Part shown: positions 1-8,173 of the stretch, piece after piece
How positions within the stretch are numbered: position 1 is the stretch's first letter
How the letters are laid out: each line of letters opens with the position of its first letter
Origin: Idiomarina zobellii
GTDB lineage: Bacteria > Pseudomonadota > Gammaproteobacteria > Enterobacterales > Alteromonadaceae
Assembly (NCBI RefSeq): GCF_900100855.1
Contig: NZ_FNCB01000003.1
Span: 1-64,000 of the forward strand
DNA: 64,000 nt
Reading direction: 5' to 3'
Notes under the pieces: model-generated
Seen by the model: only the letters and a program-made list of their open reading frames with translations
What the model was told of the DNA's origin: nothing
Database searches by the model: none
Translations under genes and position numbers: made by a program

Positions 1-94
1 AATCATGCGAGGTGAGAATTAACTTGTCCGGACGACACCGGAACGCTTGTCCGAATGATGCCGGAATCGCTGTCCGGATAGACCGAAATACGCA
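1..94. mobile_element. Probable terminus of an IS21-family-like element (partial, runs off the window)
   Basis: The stretch carries three tandem imperfect copies of a unit of about 23 bp built on TGTCCGGA and ends in CA exactly where the IS3 orfB reading frame loses its family character. Read on the minus strand the end starts TGCGTATTTCGG. Multiple subterminal repeats with a TG...CA end are typical of IS21-family termini, where they bind the transposase. No transposase gene is visible because the element would lie to the left of the window. The family assignment is an inference from the repeat pattern; the junction at about 94/95 is inferred from where orfB similarity stops. Confidence 0.45.
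23..92. repeat. Three tandem imperfect 23-bp repeats with TGTCCGGA core
   Basis: Units begin at 23 (CTTGTCCGGACGACACCGG), 46 (CTTGTCCGAATGATGCCGG) and 70 (CTGTCCGGATAGACCG). Each has a TGTCCG half followed about 8 bases later by CCGG or CCG. The spacing is 23-24 bp, two helical turns, which suits side-by-side protein binding. They look like transposase-binding repeats at an IS end. Confidence 0.6.
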
Positions 95-433
95 CTGCGG
101 TGCGTCCATAACGACACGCGGTCGTGTCAGCTTTTTACGTTTCTTGGTCCGAACCTGAAGCCCTTGTTCGGTATAAAGGCGATAGGTTCGCTTCTTATTC
201 TTTACAAGCCCCTCGCGCTTAAGCAGCCCATGCAGCAGTAAATAGCCATACCGTGGATATTCCACGGCAAGCTCCTTTAGGCGAGTTGTTACCCGCTCGT
301 CATCTCGTTGCTTTGGCTTATATCGGTACGCTGTTCGGCTCAGCCCGACCAACTTGCACGCAAGGCGCTCGCTTAGCTTATACGCAGAGATTAAGTGCTC
401 TACGACACGCTTCTTGCTGGCGGGCTTCACCAC
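95..433 (-). pseudogene. IS3-family OrfB, N-terminal fragment only
   Basis: Minus-strand frame, -1 relative to orfA, open from the GTG at 433 down to the junction at 95 (113 codons). It encodes the helix-turn-helix-like N-terminal part of IS3 transposases, with SRTAYRYKPKQRDDE near residue 30, then PRYGYLLLHGLL, and stops after the basic stretch KKRKKLTRPRV. In intact members the next segment is the integrase-type DDE domain (normally opening with a WSMDF-like motif); that domain is absent. The frame stays open to base 1 but the sequence there no longer resembles a transposase. Normally expressed as an OrfAB fusion by frameshifting at AAAAAAG. Confidence 0.7.
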
Positions 434-690
434 TTTTTTGAGACGACGTCCTTTAAGGCTTCTGTCTCAAGCATTTTCTCCGCCAGTAGCTTTTTAAGCT
501 TGCTATTCTCAGACTCAAGCTCTTTTAAACGCTTGGCCTCATTCACTTCCATTCCGGCGTATTTACTACGCCAGTTATAAAACGTGCCGCTGGAAATGCC
601 CATGCGACGACAAATTTCGTCAACTTTTGCACCGGCCTCATGCTCTTTGATGGCCTTGATGATTTGCTCTTCGCTGTAACGTTTTTTCAT
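427..690 (-). CDS. IS3-family transposase OrfA (HTH protein)
   Basis: An 87-residue helix-turn-helix protein: MKKRYSEEQIIKAIKEHEAG, then EICRRMGISSGTFYNWRSKY as the recognition helix, followed by a leucine-zipper-like coiled coil ending VVSKKW. In IS3 elements OrfA binds the inverted repeats and is joined to OrfB by -1 frameshifting. The slippery AAAAAAG lies at about 432-438, just before the orfA stop, as expected. GGAG sits 8 bases before the ATG. The gene looks intact, but without a full OrfB it has at most a regulatory role. Confidence 0.85.
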   Translation of the reverse strand: MKKRYSEEQIIKAIKEHEAGAKVDEICRRMGISSGTFYNWRSKYAGMEVNEAKRLKELESENSKLKKLLAEKMLETEALKDVVSKKW

Positions 691-843
691 ATCGAGATCT
701 CCACTTGACCCATTTTAATGGAAATCTCATCGATGTCATGGTCCTATTTTTGGGGGAGAGGTCACCACCAAGCATGGCATTGATAAGAAACCTTGCACCG
801 TCACATCTGAATAGTGAACAGCTACGACTTGTCTTGATGTGAG

Positions 844-876
844 CAAAAAAACAAAGCCCCGCGAGGGCGAGGCTTT
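844..876 (-). terminator. Rho-independent terminator of the RHS operon
   Basis: AAAGCC (853-858) pairs with GGCTTT (871-876), with an inner GC-rich stem and loop. On the minus strand the hairpin is followed by TTTGTTTTTTGC. It lies about 20 bases past the stop of the last gene of the leftward operon. The 133 bp between the IS end and that gene otherwise hold nothing recognisable. Confidence 0.75.
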
Positions 877-897
877 GGATTCAAAGAGCCATCTTTA

Positions 898-1200
898 CTA
901 TGGATGAATCGTTTTTCGCTTACAATACCTATGAACTACGATACGCATACAAAAATCTAAGAATATCGCCAAGAACACTGACAATATTGACTCAATAAAC
1001 ACCCCTTGTATATTTATAGAAATAAAGCTCAAAATGTCTTGCACTAGAAATCGAATAAAGCCAGTAATAAAAGAGATAAAAAAAAGTACCCCTCCAAAAC
1101 TACCATCATCATATTGCAAGTCAAACGACTCAATAAGTACGGAAGCTCCAAGACTTATCACTGTGCATGTTAAAAAGAAATGCTTTAGAAGTTTAATCAT
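898..1200 (-). CDS. Small hydrophobic membrane protein, candidate immunity protein for the upstream RHS toxin
   Basis: A 100-residue protein of no family I recognise. Three hydrophobic segments are visible at about residues 5-23, 36-60 and 68-88, the last followed by a basic tail (HRYCKRK). Its ATG overlaps the RHS stop codon as TAATG, so translation is probably coupled and the two products made together. A tiny gene directly after the variable C-terminal tip of an RHS protein is the classic position of a cognate immunity gene. A membrane location would suit a toxin acting on the envelope or lipids. The gene is AT-rich like the toxin tip. The immunity role is inferred from position only. Confidence 0.6.
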   Translation of the reverse strand: MIKLLKHFFLTCTVISLGASVLIESFDLQYDDGSFGGVLFFISFITGFIRFLVQDILSFISINIQGVFIESILSVFLAIFLDFCMRIVVHRYCKRKTIHP

Positions 1201-4200
1201 TATTGTTTTTTCTCAAATTTTTCTTTTGGAACTGGCTTGTCAAAACCTTGGCCTTCTGGAACTTTTATATTGGTCATATCCACACCGGCTGCATTGAGTA
1301 AACCGGAAACATATGAATTTGAATTAAACGTATCACTACCGTTGGGATCAAACGAGTATTCCAAATTATCTTGATAGTTAGCATCCAGCTGCATTAGATT
1401 ATCAACGAAATCATTTTCTGACATTCCATTAGGTGGAGTAATAGTTATTCCGCCAGTATGTTCAGCCGCATCGCTCGATCTGTTGTAGTTACTCTCTAAA
1501 TTCCATGACCCATTTGGGCCAGCCCCCATCGTCCCATATTTCTGTCCCTGAGAATTAGTCAACTGACCTATGGAAGATATCCTTTTTGCATTATTAAAGT
1601 GGCTTGGCTCATTCGGTATGATAGTCAACAAAGAATGATTTTTTCCTGACCCTATGCCTGCTATAGAAACTTCATGCCACTGAAGTTTCACTTCTCTTCC
1701 GTCGGGATCAATATACTTGTACGGATTATTATTTGCGTAAGCATACCGATTAAAGCTATGGACACCTTTAAATCCAACCGGATCATTCGAATAAAACCGC
1801 CCAATCACTGGATCATAGTATCGTGCCTGCATATAAACTAAACCGGTATCGGCATCAAAACGGTGACCCGTGTACCCGACATCATCAACCGCGCCTTCGA
1901 TACTCTCACCAAAAGGCTGGTAATGCTGCGTACCGCTGTCTTCTGGAATATAACCGTCTTTGGCAATGAGTTTATCGCCTAGGTAGACGTAATTGATACT
2001 ACCAGCCTCGGTTTCCCGATACACCAGCGTGCCGTCTAACCGGTAAAAGCTGTAACGGTGGCTGCCGTTACGGGTTTCCATCACCCGCCGGTTATGCCCG
2101 TCATAGCGGTAACGGATGTCGCCGGACTGCACCAATTGGTTGGCGCGGTTATAAGTGAATGACCGTGTGCCGTTGTCAGTTACATTACCGCGCGCGTCGT
2201 AAGTAAACGCATCATAAGCCGGGCCAGCCCCATCAACAGCGCTTAATCGGTTGGTTGAGTCACTGTAATGATAATTCAGCTCCCGGTCTGACAGCGACTG
2301 ATGGTATGACCGAATATTGCCCAGCCCGTCATAGGTTAACTCCGAGGTGCCGACTCCGGCTCCGCCATTCACAAACAGTAGCCGATCCAGGCCATCATAA
2401 GCCAGCTGGGTTAACGTATAGTCGCTATTCACAAGGTTATGCTGATAAACAATATTAAGGTTGTCATCGTAGCCGAACTGGTAATCTAACGCCGTGGCAT
2501 TATCACCTGAGTCATTCAGTCGTGTGGGAACTTGCCTGGCGGTATCAAGTGTCATCTCATGAATTAAACCATTGCCATAGGTAAAGCCGCTCAGCATCCC
2601 GTTCGGATAGTAACTCGCTTCGTCGGCAAAAATGTAGTCCGGCTCGCCCGATTTAACGCGCCGCGACCCGGTCGGCTCACCAAAACCGTTGGGCCCGAAG
2701 TGCACCTGATAACCATCCGGGTACGTGAAATAGGAGGTATCACCCTGACGATTATAGCCGTACTGCACCGTATAATCACGACTGTTAACGGAGAGGCTTT
2801 CGGCTGTGGGCTGACCTAAGCTGTTGAAGGAATACGTCTGAATCACCGAGCCTGTTTCAAGGCGCTGCAAATTGCCGTTGTTGTCGCGTTTATAGACTTT
2901 ATCCGGTGAAGGAAAAGCTCCTTCTTCCGGGTAGTCTACCTGCCAAACGTCACCCACATTATCGGCGACTTGCTGTATGCGCTTGTCGTCCGCCCCACTA
3001 CTGATGCAACTATTAACCGATGCACTGGCTACCCCTTCTGCCCGCGAAGTGGGCTCTCCCAGTGCATTATGAGTATAAACGCTGACGCCGACGTCCGCCC
3101 GGGAGACTTTACAGAGGTTATGGCTCTCATCGTAGGCCCGGTATTCAGTCTGAGAAGCGGCTAACGGACCACTTTGAGTAATGGCTGTAATATCACCAAA
3201 AATATTGACAGAGAGCTCTGTGCGTACGTTTTCCGGCGAATTGATGACTACGGCCTGCTCATACGAGGGTGAGCCAAAAGCCCGGTAACGCGTCCGTGTG
3301 ACATTGCCTTCCCCGTCCGTACGACGCATTGTATTGTCTGACAAATAGTCAATAAATTTGCCATCCAGACCGCTTTGTTTTTCCTTTATCATCCGATTCA
3401 AGCCATCGTATTCGAATGACAAACCATTTTGTTCCGTACGGTAGTCAGACCAATGAGAAACAAAGGTTTCCTGATTATACGCATCGAACATTTTGCGCTG
3501 ATACCGTTGATTATTTGTCGTACGATCCGTCTTAATAGTCAGAATATTGCGCATCAATGCGTCAAACCGTAACTCACTTGAGCTGGTAACGCTTCCTCCA
3601 CACCCTGTCCGGGCAGAATTTAGCTCACACCGCATCGCGGTTCGCGTGATGGCAAAGCCCGGCTCATCACTCCACTGAAAGTAGGTGTCGAGCCATTGAT
3701 TCGCATCGTTTGGAAAATCAATAAACAGAAGCCGCCCAAGCACGTCGTAACCGTATCCATACGAGTTTCCGTTAAAGTCGGTCACATTCGTTACCCACCC
3801 ATTATCATCAACCACCCGGCTTGCACTCATCGTGTCTGAGCTACTGTAACGGGAAGGAACCGTGATATGCTGCGGTTGACCGCGGCGGTAGGCACTGAGA
3901 ATTTTATAACGAAACTCTGACGAGAATGTCTGTCCATCACTTTTAATTAAGGGCTGATTGTATTCAATTTCTTTCACATTTCCATCGGAGTGATACGAAG
4001 AATAACGCGAGCGCCAGGTCCCATAAACCTTATTCTGATGAGGAACAAGCACATCATAACTCACCCCCTCATTACTCTGAGAGAGGCTCTTGTATGTTTT
4101 TTCTCTTATCGGGCTATATGAACTGCCGTTTGCGCTAATTGAAACTTTGGTCGGTAAGTTCAGTGTCCAGTTCGCGCGATCATTAATAAACTCGAACTTT

Positions 4201-6089
4201 GTATACTTGGTTCCTGACGGACCCGACTCTTTTTTAAGTCCGGGTTTCCCATAAAGGTTATAATCCGAGTACTCTGTCAGATAATGAGTCTCGCCGTCCG
4301 AATGGGTTGTCACTATATTTTCACTGACTAAATCGAGCCGGTACCTGTGTGGCCTGCTGTTTGTTTTAGAAGAGTTCATATGAGTCGACCCAATAGAGGG
4401 ACTCTTCTGATAATCGAGGATTTTGCTTTTTAAGAGCGAAAAACCATCGGTATCAAAATTCTGTACCGCTGTTAACGAACCTTCTGATGCTGAAGACCAG
4501 TCACGATTATAAAAATATCGGGATTTACTTCCGTCCGGTGCGGTAATCGTTGTAGTTTTGTTATTAACCGCATCAACACCGTAAGGTAAATTATTATGTT
4601 TAAGGCGGGCTTCACTCGGAGCCGTTGTGTCCGTACTGAATGTTCCTATGTTTTGTGAATAGTCATAATGCCAGGTAAGTTCCGTATCCAGTCCATCACC
4701 TGATAAGCTTTTACTGACCAGAGACATCGTAGAAAAACACTCAGGAATATTGCCCGACTGATTCGGATAATGCAGAACGTTGGTTTCACCATGAATGACT
4801 TCCTGAACATAAAACTCACCTGTCATACCATTTGGGTGAATAATCGTTCCTTTATACTGACTGCTGTCGGGCGTTCGTCCACAAAAAAGCAGGCTTTCAT
4901 TACCCGGGTTAGGCTCATGCTTTGAAATTGGTGCCAACGTATAAGTCCATGATTGCCCATTAGGCAAAATAACATTCCGCAATTGCCGATCGGAGTATTC
5001 GTTTACATAGTTATATTCCCATTCACGGTTATTGGCTGTTATCGAGGTAACTAAGTGCGGATAACCGGGATCATTGTATTCAAGCGTTATAGTACGTCCG
5101 TCATTTGCCGTAATACGGGTTAAATAACCATCATCACTATAGTGATAACGTACCCAGTTCCCGAAGCGATCGACAACCTTCGAGACCAGCATAAACGCAT
5201 TATACTTAACCACTCCGCCCCACGTTTTATTGCCTGATGGCTTTGCTTCAACCAGACGAAGCTGATCAAACGTGTAAGTATCTCCATTGGGAGCTTCAGC
5301 GCTAAACCCTTCGCCCACAACGACATTATTTTCATCGTATCGATCAAAACAAGAAATTCGCCAATTGCTTTTCGTTACCCGTTGGTAAGTTCCTACTTCA
5401 CTACTTGTGAGCAGATGGGAAGATGGAACAAGTAACTTTTCATTGGTTTGTCCCGGCACATTCAGCGAGTCACCATTCCAATACTGATAACTCTCCAGTA
5501 GTTCTCCTCCTGCATAAAACGCCCCAGGATTTAACGATCCGCTGCACTCTTGACCCTGCCCCCAGGCTCCGGAAATATAGCCCGGTTTGGTCATTAGCGT
5601 CGTGCTGATATTAGGAATGCTGAGTTTCCAGTCACCAAATTCAGCTGAGTTTTGAAACTGCCAGTAATTGCCCCGGTAAACGCGGCGAATGGCAACTTCT
5701 AGCGCTGAATTCCCTGGAAGGCGAATATCGGCTTGATGAAAACTAACGGAGCCTGTGTTTAAATCAATTTTTTCACCAAGTAAGTCCGTGGTATCCGGTG
5801 TGACCGACTCGTTAACCTTCAGTTTTGGGATAATACTTTTCGCCTGGTACGGCTCTAAATTCGAGTTTGTCCCACCGGGAGAATCAATATTCGCTGCTGA
5901 AGTTGTGACATTTTGTGCTGATGAATCAGCCGTATTCTGGTTGTGGCTAAAATGAATAGCACGACTCAGCATATGTGTTTCCACTACAGCAGGCGATCGA
6001 AGTGTTTCTTGATCATCACTCGCATGACCAGCAAGAGGTAATAACACTAATAATGCCAGACTAAACTTTTTGTGGTAATAATGACTCAT
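1200..6089 (-). CDS. Sec-exported RHS/YD-repeat protein with C-terminal toxin-like tip
   Basis: About 1629 residues. I start it at the ATG at 6089, which has AAAGGA 8 bases upstream and a signal peptide (MSHYYHKKFSLALLVLLPLA, cleavage near AGHA); the frame is open to 6185 but nothing supports that start. The body is a long YD-repeat region (many GY.Y..LGRL and Y.YDG..R-type units) that in this family forms a cocoon around the C-terminal domain. The core ends with QARYYDPVIGRFYSNDP and YIDPDGRE at about residues 1421-1466. The last 163 residues are a separate tip containing GKNHSLL, GAGPNGSWNLE and FNSNSYVSGLL, which matches no toxin family I can name with confidence. No VgrG or PAAR gene is nearby, so export is probably by Sec rather than as a type VI cargo. 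Second gene of a leftward operon. Confidence 0.85.
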   Translation of the reverse strand: MSHYYHKKFSLALLVLLPLAGHASDDQETLRSPAVVETHMLSRAIHFSHNQNTADSSAQNVTTSAANIDSPGGTNSNLEPYQAKSIIPKLKVNESVTPDTTDLLGEKIDLNTGSVSFHQADIRLPGNSALEVAIRRVYRGNYWQFQNSAEFGDWKLSIPNISTTLMTKPGYISGAWGQGQECSGSLNPGAFYAGGELLESYQYWNGDSLNVPGQTNEKLLVPSSHLLTSSEVGTYQRVTKSNWRISCFDRYDENNVVVGEGFSAEAPNGDTYTFDQLRLVEAKPSGNKTWGGVVKYNAFMLVSKVVDRFGNWVRYHYSDDGYLTRITANDGRTITLEYNDPGYPHLVTSITANNREWEYNYVNEYSDRQLRNVILPNGQSWTYTLAPISKHEPNPGNESLLFCGRTPDSSQYKGTIIHPNGMTGEFYVQEVIHGETNVLHYPNQSGNIPECFSTMSLVSKSLSGDGLDTELTWHYDYSQNIGTFSTDTTAPSEARLKHNNLPYGVDAVNNKTTTITAPDGSKSRYFYNRDWSSASEGSLTAVQNFDTDGFSLLKSKILDYQKSPSIGSTHMNSSKTNSRPHRYRLDLVSENIVTTHSDGETHYLTEYSDYNLYGKPGLKKESGPSGTKYTKFEFINDRANWTLNLPTKVSISANGSSYSPIREKTYKSLSQSNEGVSYDVLVPHQNKVYGTWRSRYSSYHSDGNVKEIEYNQPLIKSDGQTFSSEFRYKILSAYRRGQPQHITVPSRYSSSDTMSASRVVDDNGWVTNVTDFNGNSYGYGYDVLGRLLFIDFPNDANQWLDTYFQWSDEPGFAITRTAMRCELNSARTGCGGSVTSSSELRFDALMRNILTIKTDRTTNNQRYQRKMFDAYNQETFVSHWSDYRTEQNGLSFEYDGLNRMIKEKQSGLDGKFIDYLSDNTMRRTDGEGNVTRTRYRAFGSPSYEQAVVINSPENVRTELSVNIFGDITAITQSGPLAASQTEYRAYDESHNLCKVSRADVGVSVYTHNALGEPTSRAEGVASASVNSCISSGADDKRIQQVADNVGDVWQVDYPEEGAFPSPDKVYKRDNNGNLQRLETGSVIQTYSFNSLGQPTAESLSVNSRDYTVQYGYNRQGDTSYFTYPDGYQVHFGPNGFGEPTGSRRVKSGEPDYIFADEASYYPNGMLSGFTYGNGLIHEMTLDTARQVPTRLNDSGDNATALDYQFGYDDNLNIVYQHNLVNSDYTLTQLAYDGLDRLLFVNGGAGVGTSELTYDGLGNIRSYHQSLSDRELNYHYSDSTNRLSAVDGAGPAYDAFTYDARGNVTDNGTRSFTYNRANQLVQSGDIRYRYDGHNRRVMETRNGSHRYSFYRLDGTLVYRETEAGSINYVYLGDKLIAKDGYIPEDSGTQHYQPFGESIEGAVDDVGYTGHRFDADTGLVYMQARYYDPVIGRFYSNDPVGFKGVHSFNRYAYANNNPYKYIDPDGREVKLQWHEVSIAGIGSGKNHSLLTIIPNEPSHFNNAKRISSIGQLTNSQGQKYGTMGAGPNGSWNLESNYNRSSDAAEHTGGITITPPNGMSENDFVDNLMQLDANYQDNLEYSFDPNGSDTFNSNSYVSGLLNAAGVDMTNIKVPEGQGFDKPVPKEKFEKKQ

Positions 6090-6114
6090 TGACAAATCCT
6101 TTGCTTGCGACCGG

Positions 6115-7929
6115 TTAGTGAACATTGCCGTTTTCATCCGACTCGGCTGCCACAGAGCCTTGTAAATCGGTATGGATAAAAACAACCCGACGCTCCGTTG
6201 TATCTAATTTAAAAGTCACATTGACTAAGCAATCAGAATTTATTTCACTCGTTGTAAAAACGTTGCCACTAAGCTCCCCCTTGCAACCATTTGCGGACAA
6301 AATGCTATAACCTAAGGCGGGTACTATTGTGAGAGAGGCTTTACCACCAGAATCGACGATTCTCTTTAGTGGCATAACACTTCCTCCTACACTTGTATTT
6401 GTTTTAACTTGGTAAGTTTTTTGAAACGTTGATGTAACGCTGCAATCCTCGGTAATAGCTCCGGTTTCAAATAAGTTGCCTTCATGTAAAGAACCATGGC
6501 AACCATGGGTTGACAAAACTCGGTAGCCGCTATTTGCAATTATATGAAAGGTCTGTTTTTCACCATAATTTAATATAGCTTGGGACGGGCTAACAATGCC
6601 TCCTGAGCCCTCGACAATCGTACTTATTTCGTAATCTATTTTCTCAAATGTAGCATTAACTGTGCAATCGACCGTCATCTCTGTGGTGGTATAAGCTGTT
6701 CCATTAAATGTCACGCCACACCCATTAACCTCCGAAATTTTGTAGCCAATATCGGGGGAAATAGTGAGTGATAATCTATCTCCGGCATCAACCACTGCAT
6801 GCTCAGGTCTAACTTTTCCACCAGTGCCGATATTAGTATTAACATCATAGGTCTTTTTCACAAACTTAGCCTTAACTGTGCATGCACTACTAACGGGCGT
6901 TGTTGTATAAACGGGTTTGCTATACTCGCCAAAACATCCCGATACACTTTGGGTTTCATATCCCAAATCGGGAATGATAGTGAACTCAGCTTCCATCCCT
7001 GAATCGACCACCCTTGAGACTGGATCTATTCTCCCCCCAGCGCTGGCTTCAGTAGTAACACTAAATACTTTGACAAACTGCGGATTTAAATAACATGACG
7101 CCGTCATAGGAGCGGTCGTAAAAGTATTGCCATTGAGCTGACCAGGGCACCCAATTACGGAGGAACTGCGATAGCCAGAGTCGGGAGTCAGAGTGAATTT
7201 TCCAGTTTTTTGGTATTCTATTGTTCTTGCAAGAGGACTGATGTCGCCATTTTCAACCTTGATTATGGAAGTTGCAGAAAAGGTTTTCTTTTTAAAACGT
7301 GCGGTAACCGAACAATTGGATGTGATCTTGCCTGTTGTATAAGTTCCGCCACTCAGACTACCATTACATCCTGTAATAGAATGGATCTCATAACCTGTAT
7401 TTTTGCTAACGTTAATGGTTGTTCTTTTACCTTTCTGAATTGACTGCGTAGCAGGTGAAACAGAACCGCCTCCCCCATCTACTCTGGCAGACACGGTATA
7501 CTTTGGCAGCGTGACGGTGACATTATTGCTGTAGGTATGACTACAATAGTATCGATTAGAACTGTTACAGGCCGTTACGCGAAACCGATACGTTCCTGCT
7601 TCGTAATTATTGACAGAATAGTTTGAATACCCAGATCCTAAAGTCTGGATTTTACCATAGCTCGAACCACCATTTGGACTCATATAAATTTCATAGGACT
7701 GCGCTCCAACGTTACTCCATGAAATAGTAAAGTCGCCGTTGCTCGTTGACGGTACAGTGACAGGTCTTACTGATGGAGGGACTGTCGGGTTTCCCCCTGG
7801 CAAATCTATCGCAAACGCCTTTACCTTTTCATCGGCTTCAGTTGTCTCCTGAGCAAAAACCGGGAGACTAGAAAAAATAGCAATAGTTATACCTAAAATA
7901 ACGATAGGTTTCCGAGAATAAAAAATCAT
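6115..7929 (-). CDS. Secreted InlB-type repeat protein with a terminal RHS-like motif
   Basis: A 604-residue exported protein: signal peptide at about 1-26 (SLPVFAQ), a fibronectin-type-III-like domain at about 50-140, then six repeats of about 72 residues (143-574) of the divergent InlB B-repeat type. Each repeat opens with a G-G-x-(V/I)-x-P element and carries two cysteines in the pattern GC.G...(10-15)...C.V...F, so one disulfide per repeat is likely. The last 22 residues (FIHTDLQGSVAAESDENGNV) are a hallmark of RHS proteins just before their C-terminal core, yet the protein stops right there. It may be an adhesin, or a stub of an RHS protein that lost its C-terminus. First gene of the operon; 25 bp separate it from the RHS gene. 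Confidence 0.8.
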   Translation of the reverse strand: MIFYSRKPIVILGITIAIFSSLPVFAQETTEADEKVKAFAIDLPGGNPTVPPSVRPVTVPSTSNGDFTISWSNVGAQSYEIYMSPNGGSSYGKIQTLGSGYSNYSVNNYEAGTYRFRVTACNSSNRYYCSHTYSNNVTVTLPKYTVSARVDGGGGSVSPATQSIQKGKRTTINVSKNTGYEIHSITGCNGSLSGGTYTTGKITSNCSVTARFKKKTFSATSIIKVENGDISPLARTIEYQKTGKFTLTPDSGYRSSSVIGCPGQLNGNTFTTAPMTASCYLNPQFVKVFSVTTEASAGGRIDPVSRVVDSGMEAEFTIIPDLGYETQSVSGCFGEYSKPVYTTTPVSSACTVKAKFVKKTYDVNTNIGTGGKVRPEHAVVDAGDRLSLTISPDIGYKISEVNGCGVTFNGTAYTTTEMTVDCTVNATFEKIDYEISTIVEGSGGIVSPSQAILNYGEKQTFHIIANSGYRVLSTHGCHGSLHEGNLFETGAITEDCSVTSTFQKTYQVKTNTSVGGSVMPLKRIVDSGGKASLTIVPALGYSILSANGCKGELSGNVFTTSEINSDCLVNVTFKLDTTERRVVFIHTDLQGSVAAESDENGNVH

Positions 7930-7956
7930 AAATCGCCCTTATCATATATAACACTT

Positions 7957-7985
7957 TTTATACATCATAATAATCCAGAAGTGAA
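7957..7985 (-). promoter_or_regulatory. Candidate sigma-70 promoter of the InlB-repeat/RHS operon
   Basis: On the minus strand TTCACT (7980-7985) and TATAAA (7957-7962) are separated by 17 bp. The start point would fall near 7950, giving a leader of about 20 nt with AAGGGCG before the ATG at 7929. Confidence 0.45.
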
Positions 7986-8150
7986 TAGTGTGATCTGCGA
8001 AATTATTATTGGAAGACTCTGATGAAGTATTAGAAGAGGGAGAAAGGGCAAACAGAGAGATTTTTTTGATTATTCAATGGACTAAATTTAAGTAACTTTT
8101 GTGTTTGTGTGGATTACTCTTTTATGATTATTTCTCTTTTAGCTCATTTT

Positions 8151-8173
8151 GGAGCCAATCAAAGATTGGCTCC
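8151..8173. other. Perfect 10-bp inverted repeat in the ampE/InlB-repeat intergenic region
   Basis: GGAGCCAATC (8151-8160), loop AAA, GATTGGCTCC (8164-8173). It lies 46 bases past the ampE stop, so it may end or protect that transcript, but neither strand has a proper T-run after the stem. The rest of the gap 7930-8218 is AT-rich and holds only the candidate promoter. Confidence 0.6.

Larger units (their letters stand above)
95..764 (-). mobile_element. Truncated IS3-family element (IS407-like group)
   Basis: The intact end lies at about 764: on the minus strand it reads TGACCTCTCCCC, the usual TGA-starting IS3-family terminal repeat, followed 74 bases later by the orfA start. The element contains an intact orfA, an A6G slippery heptamer and only the first third of orfB. 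The catalytic DDE domain and the other end are missing, so it cannot transpose by itself. The break at 94/95 coincides with the presumed IS21-type end, suggesting one element inserted into the other. Confidence 0.7.

Noticed and set aside
23-92. Possible CRISPR-like repeats
   Set aside because: Only three units, no spacers between them, and a better fit to IS end repeats.
97-120. Hairpin-like GACACG...CGTGTC near the IS junction
   Set aside because: Lies inside the orfB coding frame, where it is explained by codons; no sign of a separate function.
6090-6185. 32-residue N-terminal extension of the RHS protein
   Set aside because: No ribosome site, overlaps the upstream gene, and would bury the signal peptide.
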